Source: Stenotrophomonas maltophilia
GTDB taxonomy: Bacteria; Pseudomonadota; Gammaproteobacteria; Xanthomonadales; Xanthomonadaceae
Assembly: GCF_001676385.1 (NCBI RefSeq)
Contig: NZ_LYVJ01000001.1
Span: 62,001-126,000 of the forward strand
Reading direction: 5' to 3'
DNA length: 64,000 nt
Shown here piece by piece: positions 31,531 to 39,643 of the stretch. Position 1 is the stretch's first letter; every line of letters starts with the position of its first letter. Both the position numbers and the translations under genes were made by a program. The notes below the pieces were generated by a model. It searched no databases. It was not told the origin of the DNA and was given only the letters and a program-made list of their open reading frames with translations.

Positions 31531-32007
31531 TCAGCGCAGCACGCCGGGCAGGCCGGGGGCCTGGTTGAGGGTGCTGCGGCTGCTGATGTCGAAGCTGCGC
31601 TGCTTCTTTTCCTGCGGCGTTGCCGCCACCGAGCCCTTCAACCCGTAGGCGAGGGTGCGGTTGCCGGCCAGGGCGTCAGCCACCACAAGGCGCGCGGCGG
31701 AGCTGGGCACAAGGTCGACGCTGACGACGTCGGCGGAGGTCCCGCCGATGGAAATGGCGGGTGCCGCCCGGAGCGTGCCTGCCTCGACGTCGCCGACAGT
31801 CAGCGCCAGCGATACATCATCGAACGTCATCGGCATCGAACTGTAGTTCTGCAGGCGCAGCGCCACGGTCCAGTTGCCATCGGCACGCACCGTCAGCTGC
31901 TGCAGGCTGGCCGCCGGCTCCGACACGCGCTTGACGATGCCATCGCCGCAGGCGGCAAGGGCGAGGGTGCACAGGATGATCAAGGCGGTACGGACACGGT
32001 GAAGCAT
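31531..32007 (-). CDS. Predicted lipoprotein, LEA14-like
   Basis: 158 residues. Lipobox in LIILCTLALAACGDG (Cys near 20). The mature part has beta-rich segments LQQLTVRADGNWTVALRLQNYSSMPMTFDDVSLAL, here one long immunoglobulin-like unit, then LRAAPAISIGGTSADVVSVDLV and a final segment ending PGLPGVLR. The pattern of NYSSMPMTFDDV resembles LEA14/WHy-like domains of envelope proteins. Asp at +2 is missing after Cys (CGDG has Gly), so outer-membrane location is likely. Start at 32007 gives a proper signal peptide. Probably precedes the acyl-CoA dehydrogenase in one transcript, but the functional link is not clear. Confidence 0.7.
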   Translation of the reverse strand: MLHRVRTALIILCTLALAACGDGIVKRVSEPAASLQQLTVRADGNWTVALRLQNYSSMPMTFDDVSLALTVGDVEAGTLRAAPAISIGGTSADVVSVDLVPSSAARLVVADALAGNRTLAYGLKGSVAATPQEKKQRSFDISSRSTLNQAPGLPGVLR

Positions 32008-32170
32008 GGGCGCAAGTCCTCTGGAGGGTGCGTTGGAGATAAGCATACTACGGCGTATGGTGGTTTGGATTGCCTGTGGCGATCCGCCGCAGAGGGTAGC
32101 GCGTGAAGACGATGGCCGGGCGTGTCACGCGCAGCCGTGGCCGGGCACTCTGCGCGTGTTCTGCTGCGGT

Positions 32171-32722
32171 TCAATCGGCTGGCGCGTCACGCAGGGGCGC
32201 CATCAGGCGCAGTGGGCCGAGGTCGTAGCCCATCGCCGCGGCCCTGGCCTTCAGTTGTTCGAAGCGGGCACGATCCATTTCCGGTACGCGCGACAGGATC
32301 CACAGGTACCTGCGCTCGGGTTCGCCGACCATCGCCCATTGATAGTCCGGGTCCAGCGCCAGCACCCAGTAATCGGCCCAGACCAGCGGCACCCAGCTCA
32401 GCCAGTCCGGAGCGAAGCGTACCTGCAGCTGGCCGGGATGGCCCGCCACCGGCCGCGCCACGCCCTCGGCGACCACGTGTTCGCCGTCGCCGTTGCGGCA
32501 GGCATTGGTGACACTGATGCGACCGTCGCGGCGCAGCCCGTAGTTGGCGGTGATCTCGCCGATGCACTGCTTCTGGAATGACACTGGCAGGTGCGCGATT
32601 TCGTGCCATTGGCCGGCATAGCGATCGATGTCCAGGGCGTCGACGGCGCGGACCGGCGCGGCGGCGATCACCGGAAACGCGACCGCCAGGAGACAGGCGA
32701 GCAGGGCAGGGCGTAGATGCAT
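32171..32722 (-). CDS. blc: Bacterial lipocalin (Blc-type)
   Basis: 183 residues with a signal peptide (LLACLLAVAFPVIAAA). The lipocalin signature is clear: IDRYAGQWHEIAHLPVSFQ (GxW motif), NACRNGDGEHV, then WADYWVLALDPDYQWAMVGEP and LWILSR, the later strands. Binds hydrophobic ligands such as lysophospholipids in the envelope. Unlike E. coli Blc, the signal peptide has no lipobox, since no Cys follows the Ala-rich stretch, so this one is likely soluble in the periplasm. Start at 32722 gives the usual length. Confidence 0.88.
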   Translation of the reverse strand: MHLRPALLACLLAVAFPVIAAAPVRAVDALDIDRYAGQWHEIAHLPVSFQKQCIGEITANYGLRRDGRISVTNACRNGDGEHVVAEGVARPVAGHPGQLQVRFAPDWLSWVPLVWADYWVLALDPDYQWAMVGEPERRYLWILSRVPEMDRARFEQLKARAAAMGYDLGPLRLMAPLRDAPAD

Positions 32723-32871
32723 GGGCGGGCTCCAGGCAGGGAACCGCAGCGTAGGTGCCGTCGCGCAGGCACGTGTAAATGTTCCGTCAAGCCAGCCGAC
32801 GACCGGCGCAGGAGCGCCGAGCCGACGCCCAGCGTGGCTCGGCGAGCGGGGCGAAGGGACGATCCGCAGAA

Positions 32872-32947
32872 TGGTGGCCGAGGACGGAATCGAACCGCCG
32901 ACACGGGGATTTTCAATCCCCTGCTCTACCAACTGAGCTACTCGGCC
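32872..32947 (-). tRNA. tRNA-Phe(GAA), copy 1
   Basis: 76 bases including encoded CCA. Acceptor GGCCGAG / CTCGGCC, D arm GCTC...GAGC, anticodon arm GGGGA-TTGAAAA-TCCCC with anticodon GAA, T arm GGCGG-TTCGATT-CCGTC. Identical to the second copy at 33020. Confidence 0.97.
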
Positions 32948-32983
32948 AGATTGCGTGGCGGCCGCGACCTGCGTGGCTGCCGG

Positions 32984-33012
32984 AAAAAAAAGACCTGCAT
33001 TTCTGCAGGCCT
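32984..33012 (-). terminator. Terminator between the two tRNA-Phe genes
   Basis: On the minus strand: GGCCTGCA-GAAA-TGCAGGTC followed by TTTTTTTT. It ends the transcript of the upstream copy (33020-33095), so the second copy is transcribed by readthrough or its own promoter. Confidence 0.8.
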
Positions 33013-33019
33013 TCGAAAG

Positions 33020-33095
33020 TGGTGGCCGAGGACGGAATCGAACCGCCGACACGGGGATTTTCAATCCCCTGCTCTACCAACTGAGCTACTCGGCC
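33020..33095 (-). tRNA. tRNA-Phe(GAA), copy 2
   Basis: 76 bases, identical in every position to the copy at 32872, with encoded CCA. It is the promoter-proximal copy: a strong promoter lies 40 bases upstream on the minus strand. The 72-base spacer to the other copy contains a terminator. Confidence 0.97.
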
Positions 33096-33134
33096 ACTTG
33101 TTTCGTTGCAGCGTGGTGGCTGCCGAGGACGCGC

Positions 33135-33163
33135 ATAATACGGAGGTCGGTGCTGTTCGGCAA
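33135..33163 (-). promoter_or_regulatory. Sigma-70 promoter for tRNA-Phe
   Basis: On the minus strand: TTGCCG (-35, 33158-33163), 17-base spacer, TATTAT (-10, 33135-33140), then GCGCGTCC, a GC-rich discriminator typical of stringently controlled stable-RNA promoters. Start would be near 33128. Confidence 0.75.
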
Positions 33164-33297
33164 GCGTTTTGGAAAAAAACCTTCACATTGCTGCCTGCAT
33201 GCGCGCAAGTGCTTGATCCGCCGATTGCGAGCGCTGCCGGCGCCGGAACGCTGTGACTGGCGTGGTCGGCGCGTCTGCCCGGGCATCCACGGCAACG

Positions 33298-34140
33298 TCA
33301 GCCGTTCGCGGTTTTTTCCCGGCGCAGCAGCTCGCGCTTGCGCGCCACGCCCCAGGCGTAACCGGACAGGTCGCCGTCGCGGCGCACCACGCGGTGACAG
33401 GGCACCGCGACTGCCAGCGGGTTGCTTGCGCAGGCGCGCGCCACCGCACGGCTTGATCGGGGCGCGCCGATGCGCGCGGCGATATCGGCATAAGAGGTGG
33501 TCTGCCCACGCGGGATCTGCTGCAGCGCCTGCCACACCCGCTGCTGGAAGGCGGTGCCGCGGATGTCCAACGGCAGCGTGGCGCCACGGGCAGGATCCTC
33601 GACGAGGCCCACCACCTGGGCCACCAGTTGCTCATAACCGCTGTCGGCGCCGACCAGTTCGGCGTGGCGGAAACGCTGCTGCAGGGACTGCAGCAACGCC
33701 TCGGGATCGTCGCCGAGCAGGATCGCGACCACGCCGGTTGCACTGCTGGCCACCAGCACGCTGCCGAGTGAACTTTCGGCAAGCGCGAAGTGGATGACTT
33801 CGCCGCGACCACCGGCACGCCATTGCTTTGGAGTCATTCCCAGCAGCCGCGGTGCATTCTCGTAGAAACGACCGCTGGAGCCGAAACCCGCATCGTGGAA
33901 GGCGTCGGTAATGCGTTCCTGCTGCTGGAGCCCGGTGCGCAGCCGGTCCGCGCGCAGAGCGGCGGCATACTGCTTGGGCGTCAGCGCCATCGCCTGCTTG
34001 AACAGGCGGTGCAGCCGGGTCGGGCTGCAGCCGGCGATAGCAGCCAGTTCCTGCAGCGAGGGCTCGTCGAGACTGGCCTGCAGATGGCGGCAGACCCGTT
34101 CAACACGGGCATCGAGGGCGGTGGTGGCGGTACTGTCCAT
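33298..34140 (-). CDS. AraC-type regulator fused to methylated-DNA-cysteine methyltransferase (Ada-like)
   Basis: 280 residues. Residues 10-110 are an AraC helix-turn-helix domain (LQELAAIAGCSPTRLHRLFKQ and AFHDAGFGSSGRFYENAP). Residues 115-275 are an O6-alkylguanine-DNA methyltransferase: FQQRVWQALQQIPRGQTTSYADIAARIG and the active AVPCHRVV with Cys248. The N-terminal zinc domain of true Ada, which takes methyl groups from phosphotriesters and switches the protein to an activator, is absent. Thus it may repair O6-methylguanine but be regulated differently from E. coli Ada. Start at 34140 fits the domain edge. Divergent from an SDR gene across 132 bases. Confidence 0.88.
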   Translation of the reverse strand: MDSTATTALDARVERVCRHLQASLDEPSLQELAAIAGCSPTRLHRLFKQAMALTPKQYAAALRADRLRTGLQQQERITDAFHDAGFGSSGRFYENAPRLLGMTPKQWRAGGRGEVIHFALAESSLGSVLVASSATGVVAILLGDDPEALLQSLQQRFRHAELVGADSGYEQLVAQVVGLVEDPARGATLPLDIRGTAFQQRVWQALQQIPRGQTTSYADIAARIGAPRSSRAVARACASNPLAVAVPCHRVVRRDGDLSGYAWGVARKRELLRREKTANG

Positions 34141-34272
34141 GGCCGGATTCTGGCACGTGCGGGTGCTGTGGAAACTCCGTTTCCTGCACCCGTGGCCGAG
34201 GCCCGGAAACGGAGTGTTGGCCGGTCGGTGGTGGCGCATCGTGATGGCCACTTCACGACCGGTAGCACGACC

Positions 34273-35034
34273 ATGCGCCTGAACAACAAGATCGCTCTCA
34301 TCACCGGTGCCAGTGCCGGCATTGGCCGCGCCAGCGCGCTGCGCTTCGCTGCCGAAGGGGCAAAACTGGTGCTCAACGCACGGCGCCCAGAGCCGCTGCA
34401 GGCGTTGGCCGCGCAGATCCGCTCCGCCGGTGGCGAGGTGGTGGTGCACGCTGCCGACGTCGCCGCCCCCGACACGGCCCAGCGGCTGGTGGATCTTGCC
34501 CAGCAGTCATTCGGTGGCCTGGACATCTCGCTCAACAACGCCGGCATGCTCGGCCCCGGCGCGCCGGCGGCGGAGTTCCCGGTGGAGGCCTGGCGCGAGG
34601 TGATGGCCACCAATCTCGATGCCGCCTTCCATGCCGCACGCGCCCAGTTGCCCGCATTGCTGGCACGCGGTGGCGGTTCGCTGGTGTTCGTCGGCACCTT
34701 CGTCGGCCACACGGTGGGGTTCCCGGGCATGGCCGCCTATGCGTCGAGCAAGGCCGCGCTGATCGGCCTGAGCCAGGTGATCGCCGCCGAGTACGGCGCG
34801 CAGGGTGTGCGCAGCAATGTGCTGCTGCCCGGCGGCACCGATACCGAGATGGGCCGGCAGGCGGCACCTACCGAAGATGCGCGTGATTTCGTGCGCTCGC
34901 TGCACGCACTCAAGCGCATGGCCGAGCCGGAGGAAATCGCCAACGCGGCCTTGTTCCTGGCCAGCGATGAAAGCAGCTTCATTACCGGTACCGCGATGCG
35001 CGTCGAGGGTGGGGTGTCGATCACCCGCACCTGA
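34273..35034 (+). CDS. SDR-family oxidoreductase
   Basis: 253-residue short-chain dehydrogenase. NAD(P)-binding TGASAGIG at residues 11-18, structural NNAG, catalytic Ser in VGTFVG region and YASSK with Tyr/Lys. The Arg-Arg after the second strand (LNARRPEPL) suggests NADP(H). The last residues AMRVEGGVSITRT are the usual end (DGG variant). C-terminal family resembles glucose/ribitol-type dehydrogenases, but the substrate is unknown. Faces away from the Ada-like gene. A weak ribosome binding site (GGTAGCACGACC) precedes the ATG. Confidence 0.88.
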   Translation: MRLNNKIALITGASAGIGRASALRFAAEGAKLVLNARRPEPLQALAAQIRSAGGEVVVHAADVAAPDTAQRLVDLAQQSFGGLDISLNNAGMLGPGAPAAEFPVEAWREVMATNLDAAFHAARAQLPALLARGGGSLVFVGTFVGHTVGFPGMAAYASSKAALIGLSQVIAAEYGAQGVRSNVLLPGGTDTEMGRQAAPTEDARDFVRSLHALKRMAEPEEIANAALFLASDESSFITGTAMRVEGGVSITRT

Positions 35035-35040
35035 GTCCGG

Positions 35041-35526
35041 TCATCGGTGTGGCCGGTAGCGAATGCCGCTGCTGGCCATGAACCCCTTTTGATCGAAAGT
35101 GGCCCAGGCCTCGCCCCAGTCGAAGCGGGCGTGGCCTCCGGCCAGCTTTCGCCCCAGCATCGCGCCCAGCCTGCGCTTCATGAACGCGACTTCTGCGTTG
35201 ATCGTGGCCTGGGTCGGCCAACCATCTTCCAGTGCCGCACCTGGGAGATCCACGCCCATCGTGACCACGTCGAGCTGTTGCCCGTGGAAGCACAGGCTCA
35301 TACCGGCGGGGGCGCCGCCCAGGCTGAGCCGGTGCAGGCTCAGCCAGTGATAGCCGGTGCCGACATCGCGTTCGCCATGGACCCACGCGGCAAAGGCGAT
35401 GCGCGCGTGATCCAGAGAGAGGGCGGGGCAGATCAACGCCGGCAGGCTGCCGAGCTGGATGCTGCCGTCTGCCGGATCGAGGGTAATCGGCAGCGTGCGA
35501 ACGGCGTGCTGGGAAGAAGGGGACAT
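35041..35526 (-). CDS. Unknown conserved-looking protein
   Basis: 161 residues without signal peptide or membrane helix. It contains two beta-rich segments: VRTLPITLDPADGSIQLGSL and HWLSLHRLSLGGAPAGMSLCF, then a helical segment WPTQATINAEVAFMKRRLGAML and a final FDWGEAWATFDQKGFMASSG. The Trp-Gly-x-Ala-Trp-Ala-x-Phe-Asp block near the end is probably a conserved site. I do not recognise the family. The frame is open upstream to 35709, but residues there look non-coding; Met at 35526 is preceded by GAAGGGG on the complementary strand. Converges with the SDR gene with six bases between stops. Confidence 0.65.
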   Translation of the reverse strand: MSPSSQHAVRTLPITLDPADGSIQLGSLPALICPALSLDHARIAFAAWVHGERDVGTGYHWLSLHRLSLGGAPAGMSLCFHGQQLDVVTMGVDLPGAALEDGWPTQATINAEVAFMKRRLGAMLGRKLAGGHARFDWGEAWATFDQKGFMASSGIRYRPHR

Positions 35527-35692
35527 TGCCGGCCGGCTGGGCAGGTTGCGTCGGATTCTGTAGGCCTGTAGGCCTGTGGGTCGCGGCGGCAAGCGCGACT
35601 GCACACGCTGTTCGCGTGGGCCTGACCTGCGGATCACCGTGCAGCCTCTAGCGTGAAGCCTTGGTCGGCCTTCGCCGGCACAGGAGATTTCG

Positions 35693-35866
35693 ATGAGTGA
35701 GCGCGACAAAGACCAGGGCGATTCGAAGCAGGGCGTGCAGGAAAGCCGTCAGGACAGGGCCCAGGAGGAGGTGGCGAAGCAGCGGCCGGGCCAGCGCGAT
35801 CAGCAGGTGCGTGATGCCCATTCGCGCGGCCCACGACGCAAGGATGGCGATCAGGAACCCGCCTGA
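35693..35866 (+). CDS. 57-residue hydrophilic disordered small protein
   Basis: ATG to TGA ORF with AGGAG seven bases before the start. The product is almost free of hydrophobic residues: MSERDKDQGDSKQGVQESR followed by Gln/Arg/Asp/Lys-rich sequence to DGDQEPA. It has no Trp, Tyr, Phe or Cys, and looks intrinsically disordered, similar in style to small stress or hydrophilin-like proteins. It ends 19 bases before the terminator of the convergent tRNA-Ala gene. The good ribosome binding site supports translation; function unknown. Confidence 0.6.
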   Translation: MSERDKDQGDSKQGVQESRQDRAQEEVAKQRPGQRDQQVRDAHSRGPRRKDGDQEPA

Positions 35867-35884
35867 GCGGCAACCGGCAAAAAG

Positions 35885-35918
35885 AAAAAACCCGCAGATC
35901 GTGAAGACCTGCGGGTTT
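35885..35918 (-). terminator. Terminator of tRNA-Ala (bidirectional)
   Basis: AAACCCGCAGGTC / GATCTGCGGGTTT, loop around TTCAC, with TTTTTTC on the minus strand. It also has TTTCTTG on the plus strand and can therefore end the small ORF transcript coming from the left. Confidence 0.85.
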
Positions 35919-35927
35919 CTTGAAGAG

Positions 35928-36003
<76 letters not shown>

Positions 36004-36097
36004 ACGGCAGGGCTCCAGTGTAGCGCTGCCCGCCGGGCTTGCCAAGCGCCGGGCAGGGACGGTGCAGGCGTGGATCCACCCACGGTCCCGGGTGGAT

Positions 36098-36982
36098 TCA
36101 GCCCAGGGCCTGGCGCAGCAGGGCGCCCGCGCGCTGAACCGCGATTCCGGTGGACGTGGCCACTCCCTGCAGGTGAATGCAGGCGTGGATCATCCCCGGC
36201 AGCGCGTAGTGTTCGGCCTCGTCGCGCAGCGGGTCGTGCTCACAGCTGAGCACGGAGGCGGGCGCCAGCCCCTCCAGGTCGGTTGCGTGGGCCGGCGAAG
36301 CCAGTGCCGACGGCTCGGCCAGATCCCCCAGATAGGCCTGCCAGCAACGCTGCATCAGTTCGGCGCTCAGGTAGTAGCCAGCGGCGTAGTCGCGGTAGGA
36401 ATCGCTGTCCATGCTGGCATCCAGCGCCGGATACAGCAGCAGCTGGTGGCACGGTTGCGGCAGGCCCAGTTCGCGCAGCAGCAGGCAGCAGGCGGCGGCA
36501 AGGTTGCCGCCGGCGCTGTCGCCACCGATCGCCAGCCGCTGTGGGTCCAGGCCGAGGCGCCCGGCGCTGGCCTGCAACCACTGCCAGGCGTCGGCAACGT
36601 CGTGCAGCGGCACCGGGAACGGATGTTCCGGCGCCAGACGGTAGCCGACGGCGGCAATCACGCAGCCACTGGCATTGGCCAGTGCACGGCAGGGGCCGTC
36701 ATAGACCGCCAGCGAACACTGGAACCAACCACCGCCGTGCGCGAACAGCAGTGCCGGTGCCAGGCCATCGGGCAGCCCTCCCGGCGTGTAGAGGCGCACT
36801 TCCAATAAATGCCCGTCGCGTGCGATCACCGTATGCTCGATCACATGCGCAACCGACTGCGGTGCACCCTGCAGCAGTGGCAACGCACCTTCGCTGATCG
36901 CGCGCAGTTCGCGCAGATCGCCCGGCGGCGGATGGGCTGCGGCAGCGTCAACGAACTGCTGCAGTTCCGGTTCAAGCTGCAT
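36098..36982 (-). CDS. HSL-type alpha/beta hydrolase with a short internal deletion
   Basis: 294-residue esterase of the hormone-sensitive lipase family. Oxyanion motif LFAHGGGW, nucleophile [10 protein letters not shown], acidic residue in [10 protein letters not shown] and His in GMIHA are all present. The usual ~15 residues between the acid and the His (the helix-strand with LxxAGVxVxxxxY) are missing: the chain goes from RDEAEHYA straight to [13 protein letters not shown]. This would alter or remove a strand next to the active site, so activity may be reduced. Starts at 36982 and overlaps the upstream hydrolase gene by 11 bases: one operon with the next two genes. Confidence 0.8.
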   Translation of the reverse strand: MQLEPELQQFVDAAAAHPPPGDLRELRAISEGALPLLQGAPQSVAHVIEHTVIARDGHLLEVRLYTPGGLPDGLAPALLFAHGGGWFQCSLAVYDGPCRALANASGCVIAAVGYRLAPEHPFPVPLHDVADAWQWLQASAGRLGLDPQRLAIGGDSAGGNLAAACCLLLRELGLPQPCHQLLLYPALDASMDSDSYRDYAAGYYLSAELMQRCWQAYLGDLAEPSALASPAHATDLEGLAPASVLSCEHDPLRDEAEHYALPGMIHACIHLQGVATSTGIAVQRAGALLRQALG

Positions 36983-37865
36983 GGCGTGCCTCCCGCAGGA
37001 ACGGCAGCAGCTGTGCCAGGAATGCCTGCGGGGCTTCTTCCATGATGAAATGGCCGCAGCCCGGCACGATGCTGCCGCGGACATCGTCGGCATGCGGCTG
37101 CAGGGTCAGCATCGGCGCATCGCCGGTGGCATGTTCCGCGCCGATCGCCAGCACCGGCATCGACAGGCGGCGTTGCGCGCGCTGCTTGTTCTGGCGGATC
37201 GTTTCCGGTATCGCGCGGTACCACGCGAAGCCAGCGCGCAATGCGCCTGGACGGCTGTAGGCGGCGATGTAGGTATCGGCGGCCACCGCATCGCGGCGGT
37301 AAGACCATCGGTCGAACATGAACTCGAGGTAGGCGCGCTCGCGGCCACTGATCAGTGCCTCGGGCAGATCGGCCACCTGGTTGAACATGAAGTGCCAGAG
37401 GAAGATGTTGTCGGCCGGCGCGGCAAAGATGCCCGGCTCCGGGGCCAGGCCGGGAATCACTGCCTCGGTGACGGCCAGCCGGCGCACCGCCTGCGGCTGG
37501 TCGCTGGCCAGTGCATAGGCGATCCACATGCCGATGTCATGCCCGACCACCTGGTAACGGTCGTGGCCCAGCGCCTGCATGGTCCGGTGCAGGACGGCAG
37601 CGGCGCTGCCGGTGTCGTAGCCGTGGGCGGGACGATCGGATTCGCCGATACCCGGGGGATCGACCGCGATCGCCTCGAAGCCGTCGTCGGCCAGGGCGTG
37701 CAGCACGTGGCGCCACGCATACCAGGTCTGTGGCCAGCCGGGAATCAGCAGCACTGGCTCGCCGTGGCCGGCGGACACGCAGTGCACGCGCTGGCCATCG
37801 ATGCGCAGGTAGTGGTGGCGCAGGGCGGCGTCGCCGGCAGTGCCAGCGGGAAGGGAAGTCGTCAT
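36972..37865 (-). CDS. Alpha/beta hydrolase, epoxide hydrolase/haloalkane dehalogenase-like
   Basis: 297 residues. HGxP-like oxyanion loop in LIPGWPQTWYAW, nucleophile Asp in VGHDIGMWIAYA (Asp-type nucleophile, as in epoxide hydrolases and dehalogenases, not Ser), and the catalytic His in GCGHFIMEEAP. The lid region carries FNQVADLPEALISGRERAYLEFMFDRW, typical of epoxide-hydrolase-like proteins of proteobacteria. It would hydrolyse a small organic epoxide or halide, or a related ester; the substrate is unknown. Middle gene of a three-gene unit on the minus strand, 21 bases after the isomerase gene. Confidence 0.83.
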   Translation of the reverse strand: MTTSLPAGTAGDAALRHHYLRIDGQRVHCVSAGHGEPVLLIPGWPQTWYAWRHVLHALADDGFEAIAVDPPGIGESDRPAHGYDTGSAAAVLHRTMQALGHDRYQVVGHDIGMWIAYALASDQPQAVRRLAVTEAVIPGLAPEPGIFAAPADNIFLWHFMFNQVADLPEALISGRERAYLEFMFDRWSYRRDAVAADTYIAAYSRPGALRAGFAWYRAIPETIRQNKQRAQRRLSMPVLAIGAEHATGDAPMLTLQPHADDVRGSIVPGCGHFIMEEAPQAFLAQLLPFLREARHAA

Positions 37866-37886
37866 GGGGGAATGCTCCGTGGGGGC

Positions 37887-38942
37887 TCAGGCGATGCCGA
37901 GCATCTGCTGCATCTGTGAAGTGCTGATCGGCGCACCGGCGAAGTCGTCGAAGATCTTGTCGGTGACCGGAATGATGTGGTCGCGGATGAACGCGGCGCC
38001 TTCGCGCGCGCCGGCGTCCTGGTCCTTCAGGCAGCACTCCCATTCCAGTGTCGCCCAGCCCTGGTAGTCGTACTGCGCCAGCTTGGAGAAGATGGACTTG
38101 AAGTCGACCTGGCCATCGCCCAGCGAGCGGAAGCGGCCCGCACGTTCGGTCCAGTCGGCATAACCGCCATAGATGCCCTGGCGGCCGCTGGGGCGGAACT
38201 CCGCATCCTTGACATGGAACATGCGGATCAGCGGGTGGTAGATGTCCAGGTACTGCAGGTAGTCCAGCTGCTGCAGCACGAAGTGGCTGGGATCGAACAG
38301 GATGCGGCAGCGCTCGTGCTGGCCGACGCGCTCGTAGAAGCGCTCGAAGCTGGTGCCGTCATGCAGGTCTTCGCTGGGGTGGATCTCGTAGCAGAGATTG
38401 ACGCCGTTGTCGTCGCAGGCATCGAGGATCGGCCGCCAGCGCCGGGCCAGCTCATCGAACGCCGCATCGATCAGGCCCGGCGGGCGCTGCGGAAACGGGA
38501 ACAGGTACGGCCACGCGAACGAGCCGGAGAAGGTGCCCATGTCCTGCAGGCCCAGCCGTCGCGAGGCACGGGCGGCCAGGTGCAGCTGCTGCTGCGCCCA
38601 TTCGCTGCGGGCCTTCGGATTGCCGCGCAGTGCTTCGGGCGCGAAGCCGTCGCAGAGTTCGTCGTAGGCCGGATGCACGGCGACCAGCTGGCCGAGGATG
38701 TGGGTGGTCAGCTCACTGACCTGCAGGCCATGACCGGCCAGGGTGCCGCGGATCTCGTCGCAGTAATCCTGGCTGTCGGCAGCGGTAGCCAGGTCGAACA
38801 GGCGTGCATCCCAGGCCGGGATCTGCAGCGCCTTGAAGCCGTGGCCAGCGGCCCATTCGGCGATACCGCCGAGTGAGTTGAACGGGGCCTGGTCGCCGGC
38901 GAACTGCGCCAGGTGCAGGCTGGGGCCCTTGAGGGTCTGCAT
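37887..38942 (-). CDS. Sugar phosphate isomerase/epimerase-like TIM-barrel protein
   Basis: 351 residues of the AP-endonuclease-2/xylose isomerase-like fold. Metal-binding and core motifs: NLCYEIHPSEDLHDG (Glu/His), LFDPSHFVLQQLDY (Asp/His), MFHVKDAEFRPSGRQGIYGGY (His/Lys/Asp) and WATLEWECCLKD (Glu). This pattern is typical of bacterial proteins in the sugar or inositol catabolism set. Met at 38942 has GGAG at the right spacing; another Met four codons upstream does not. First gene of the operon with two hydrolases. A palindrome in its promoter region and a divergent TetR gene suggest repression by that regulator. Confidence 0.85.
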   Translation of the reverse strand: MQTLKGPSLHLAQFAGDQAPFNSLGGIAEWAAGHGFKALQIPAWDARLFDLATAADSQDYCDEIRGTLAGHGLQVSELTTHILGQLVAVHPAYDELCDGFAPEALRGNPKARSEWAQQQLHLAARASRRLGLQDMGTFSGSFAWPYLFPFPQRPPGLIDAAFDELARRWRPILDACDDNGVNLCYEIHPSEDLHDGTSFERFYERVGQHERCRILFDPSHFVLQQLDYLQYLDIYHPLIRMFHVKDAEFRPSGRQGIYGGYADWTERAGRFRSLGDGQVDFKSIFSKLAQYDYQGWATLEWECCLKDQDAGAREGAAFIRDHIIPVTDKIFDDFAGAPISTSQMQQMLGIA

Positions 38943-38957
38943 GTACTGCTCCAATTA

Positions 38958-38973
38958 TTTGTCGAGCGACAAA
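38958..38973. promoter_or_regulatory. Inverted repeat, probable TetR operator
   Basis: TTTGTCG-AG-CGACAAA, perfect 7-2-7 dyad between the isomerase gene (start 15 bases to the left) and the divergent TetR gene (start 71 bases to the right). The size and TTTGTC(G) half-site match operators of the TetR subgroup whose proteins start with AGRPREFD. Confidence 0.65.
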
Positions 38974-39043
38974 GAATAGGCGCGGCCCTCGCGATGGTCA
39001 ACACCCGCGTTACACTGCGCGCCTCACTGGAGCAGGCAGGCAG

Positions 39044-39643
39044 ATGGCAGGGCGACCGCGCGAATTCGACAGGGACCAGGCGTTGCGCAACGCCATGCTG
39101 CTGTTCTGGCAGCACGGATATGAAGGCACCTCGATGTCGGCACTGGTCGAAGCGCTGGGTATCGCCTCTGCACGCATCTACGCCGCGTTCGGCAGCAAGG
39201 AGCAGTTGTTCCGGGAAGCGATCGCGCTGTACGAAGCCGGCGAGGGTGGCTTCGCGCCGCGCGCGCTGGAGCGGGCCACGGTGCGCGAGGCGATCGGTTC
39301 CATGCTGCGCGAAGCGGTGCTGGCCTACACCCGGCGTGGGCGGCCGCACGGCTGCCTGGTGGTGTCCTCGGCCAGCAGCGTGTCGCCTGATGGCGAAGGC
39401 GTGCGCGACTGGCTGGCTGGCCATCGCCGGGAGCGCACGGCGGCGATCATCGCGCGCCTGCAGCAGGCCCAGTCAGAAGGGGAGCTGGCCGGCGATATGG
39501 CGGTGCAAGCGCTGGGGGATTACTTCGCGACGGTGCTGCACGGTATTTCGATACAGGCCCGTGATGGCATCAGCCGCGAGCGCCTGCTGGCGATGGTTGA
39601 CGTGGCGCTGGGCCCGCTGAAAAAAGGGGACGGAGGGAATTAA
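39044..39643 (+). CDS. TetR-family transcriptional regulator
   Basis: 199 residues. DNA-binding part: GRPREFDRDQALRNAMLLFWQHGYEGTSMSALVEALGIA, split between helices 1-3, with SARIYAAFGSKEQLFREAI as the recognition helix and following turn. The ligand domain includes GRPHGCLVVSSAS, seen in the subgroup of AcrR-like regulators responding to small electrophiles or quaternary compounds. The last nine residues (PLKKGDGGN) and the stop codon fall inside the left arm of a dispersed inverted repeat (39622-39644), so the natural C-terminus has probably been replaced. Divergent from the isomerase-hydrolase operon. Confidence 0.9.
   Translation: MAGRPREFDRDQALRNAMLLFWQHGYEGTSMSALVEALGIASARIYAAFGSKEQLFREAIALYEAGEGGFAPRALERATVREAIGSMLREAVLAYTRRGRPHGCLVVSSASSVSPDGEGVRDWLAGHRRERTAAIIARLQQAQSEGELAGDMAVQALGDYFATVLHGISIQARDGISRERLLAMVDVALGPLKKGDGGN

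Noticed and set aside
32717..33256. Plus-strand frames containing RNRTADTGIFNPLLYQLSYS
   Set aside because: Antisense translation of the two tRNA-Phe genes, a frequent annotation artefact. The frame at 35920 has the same problem with tRNA-Ala.
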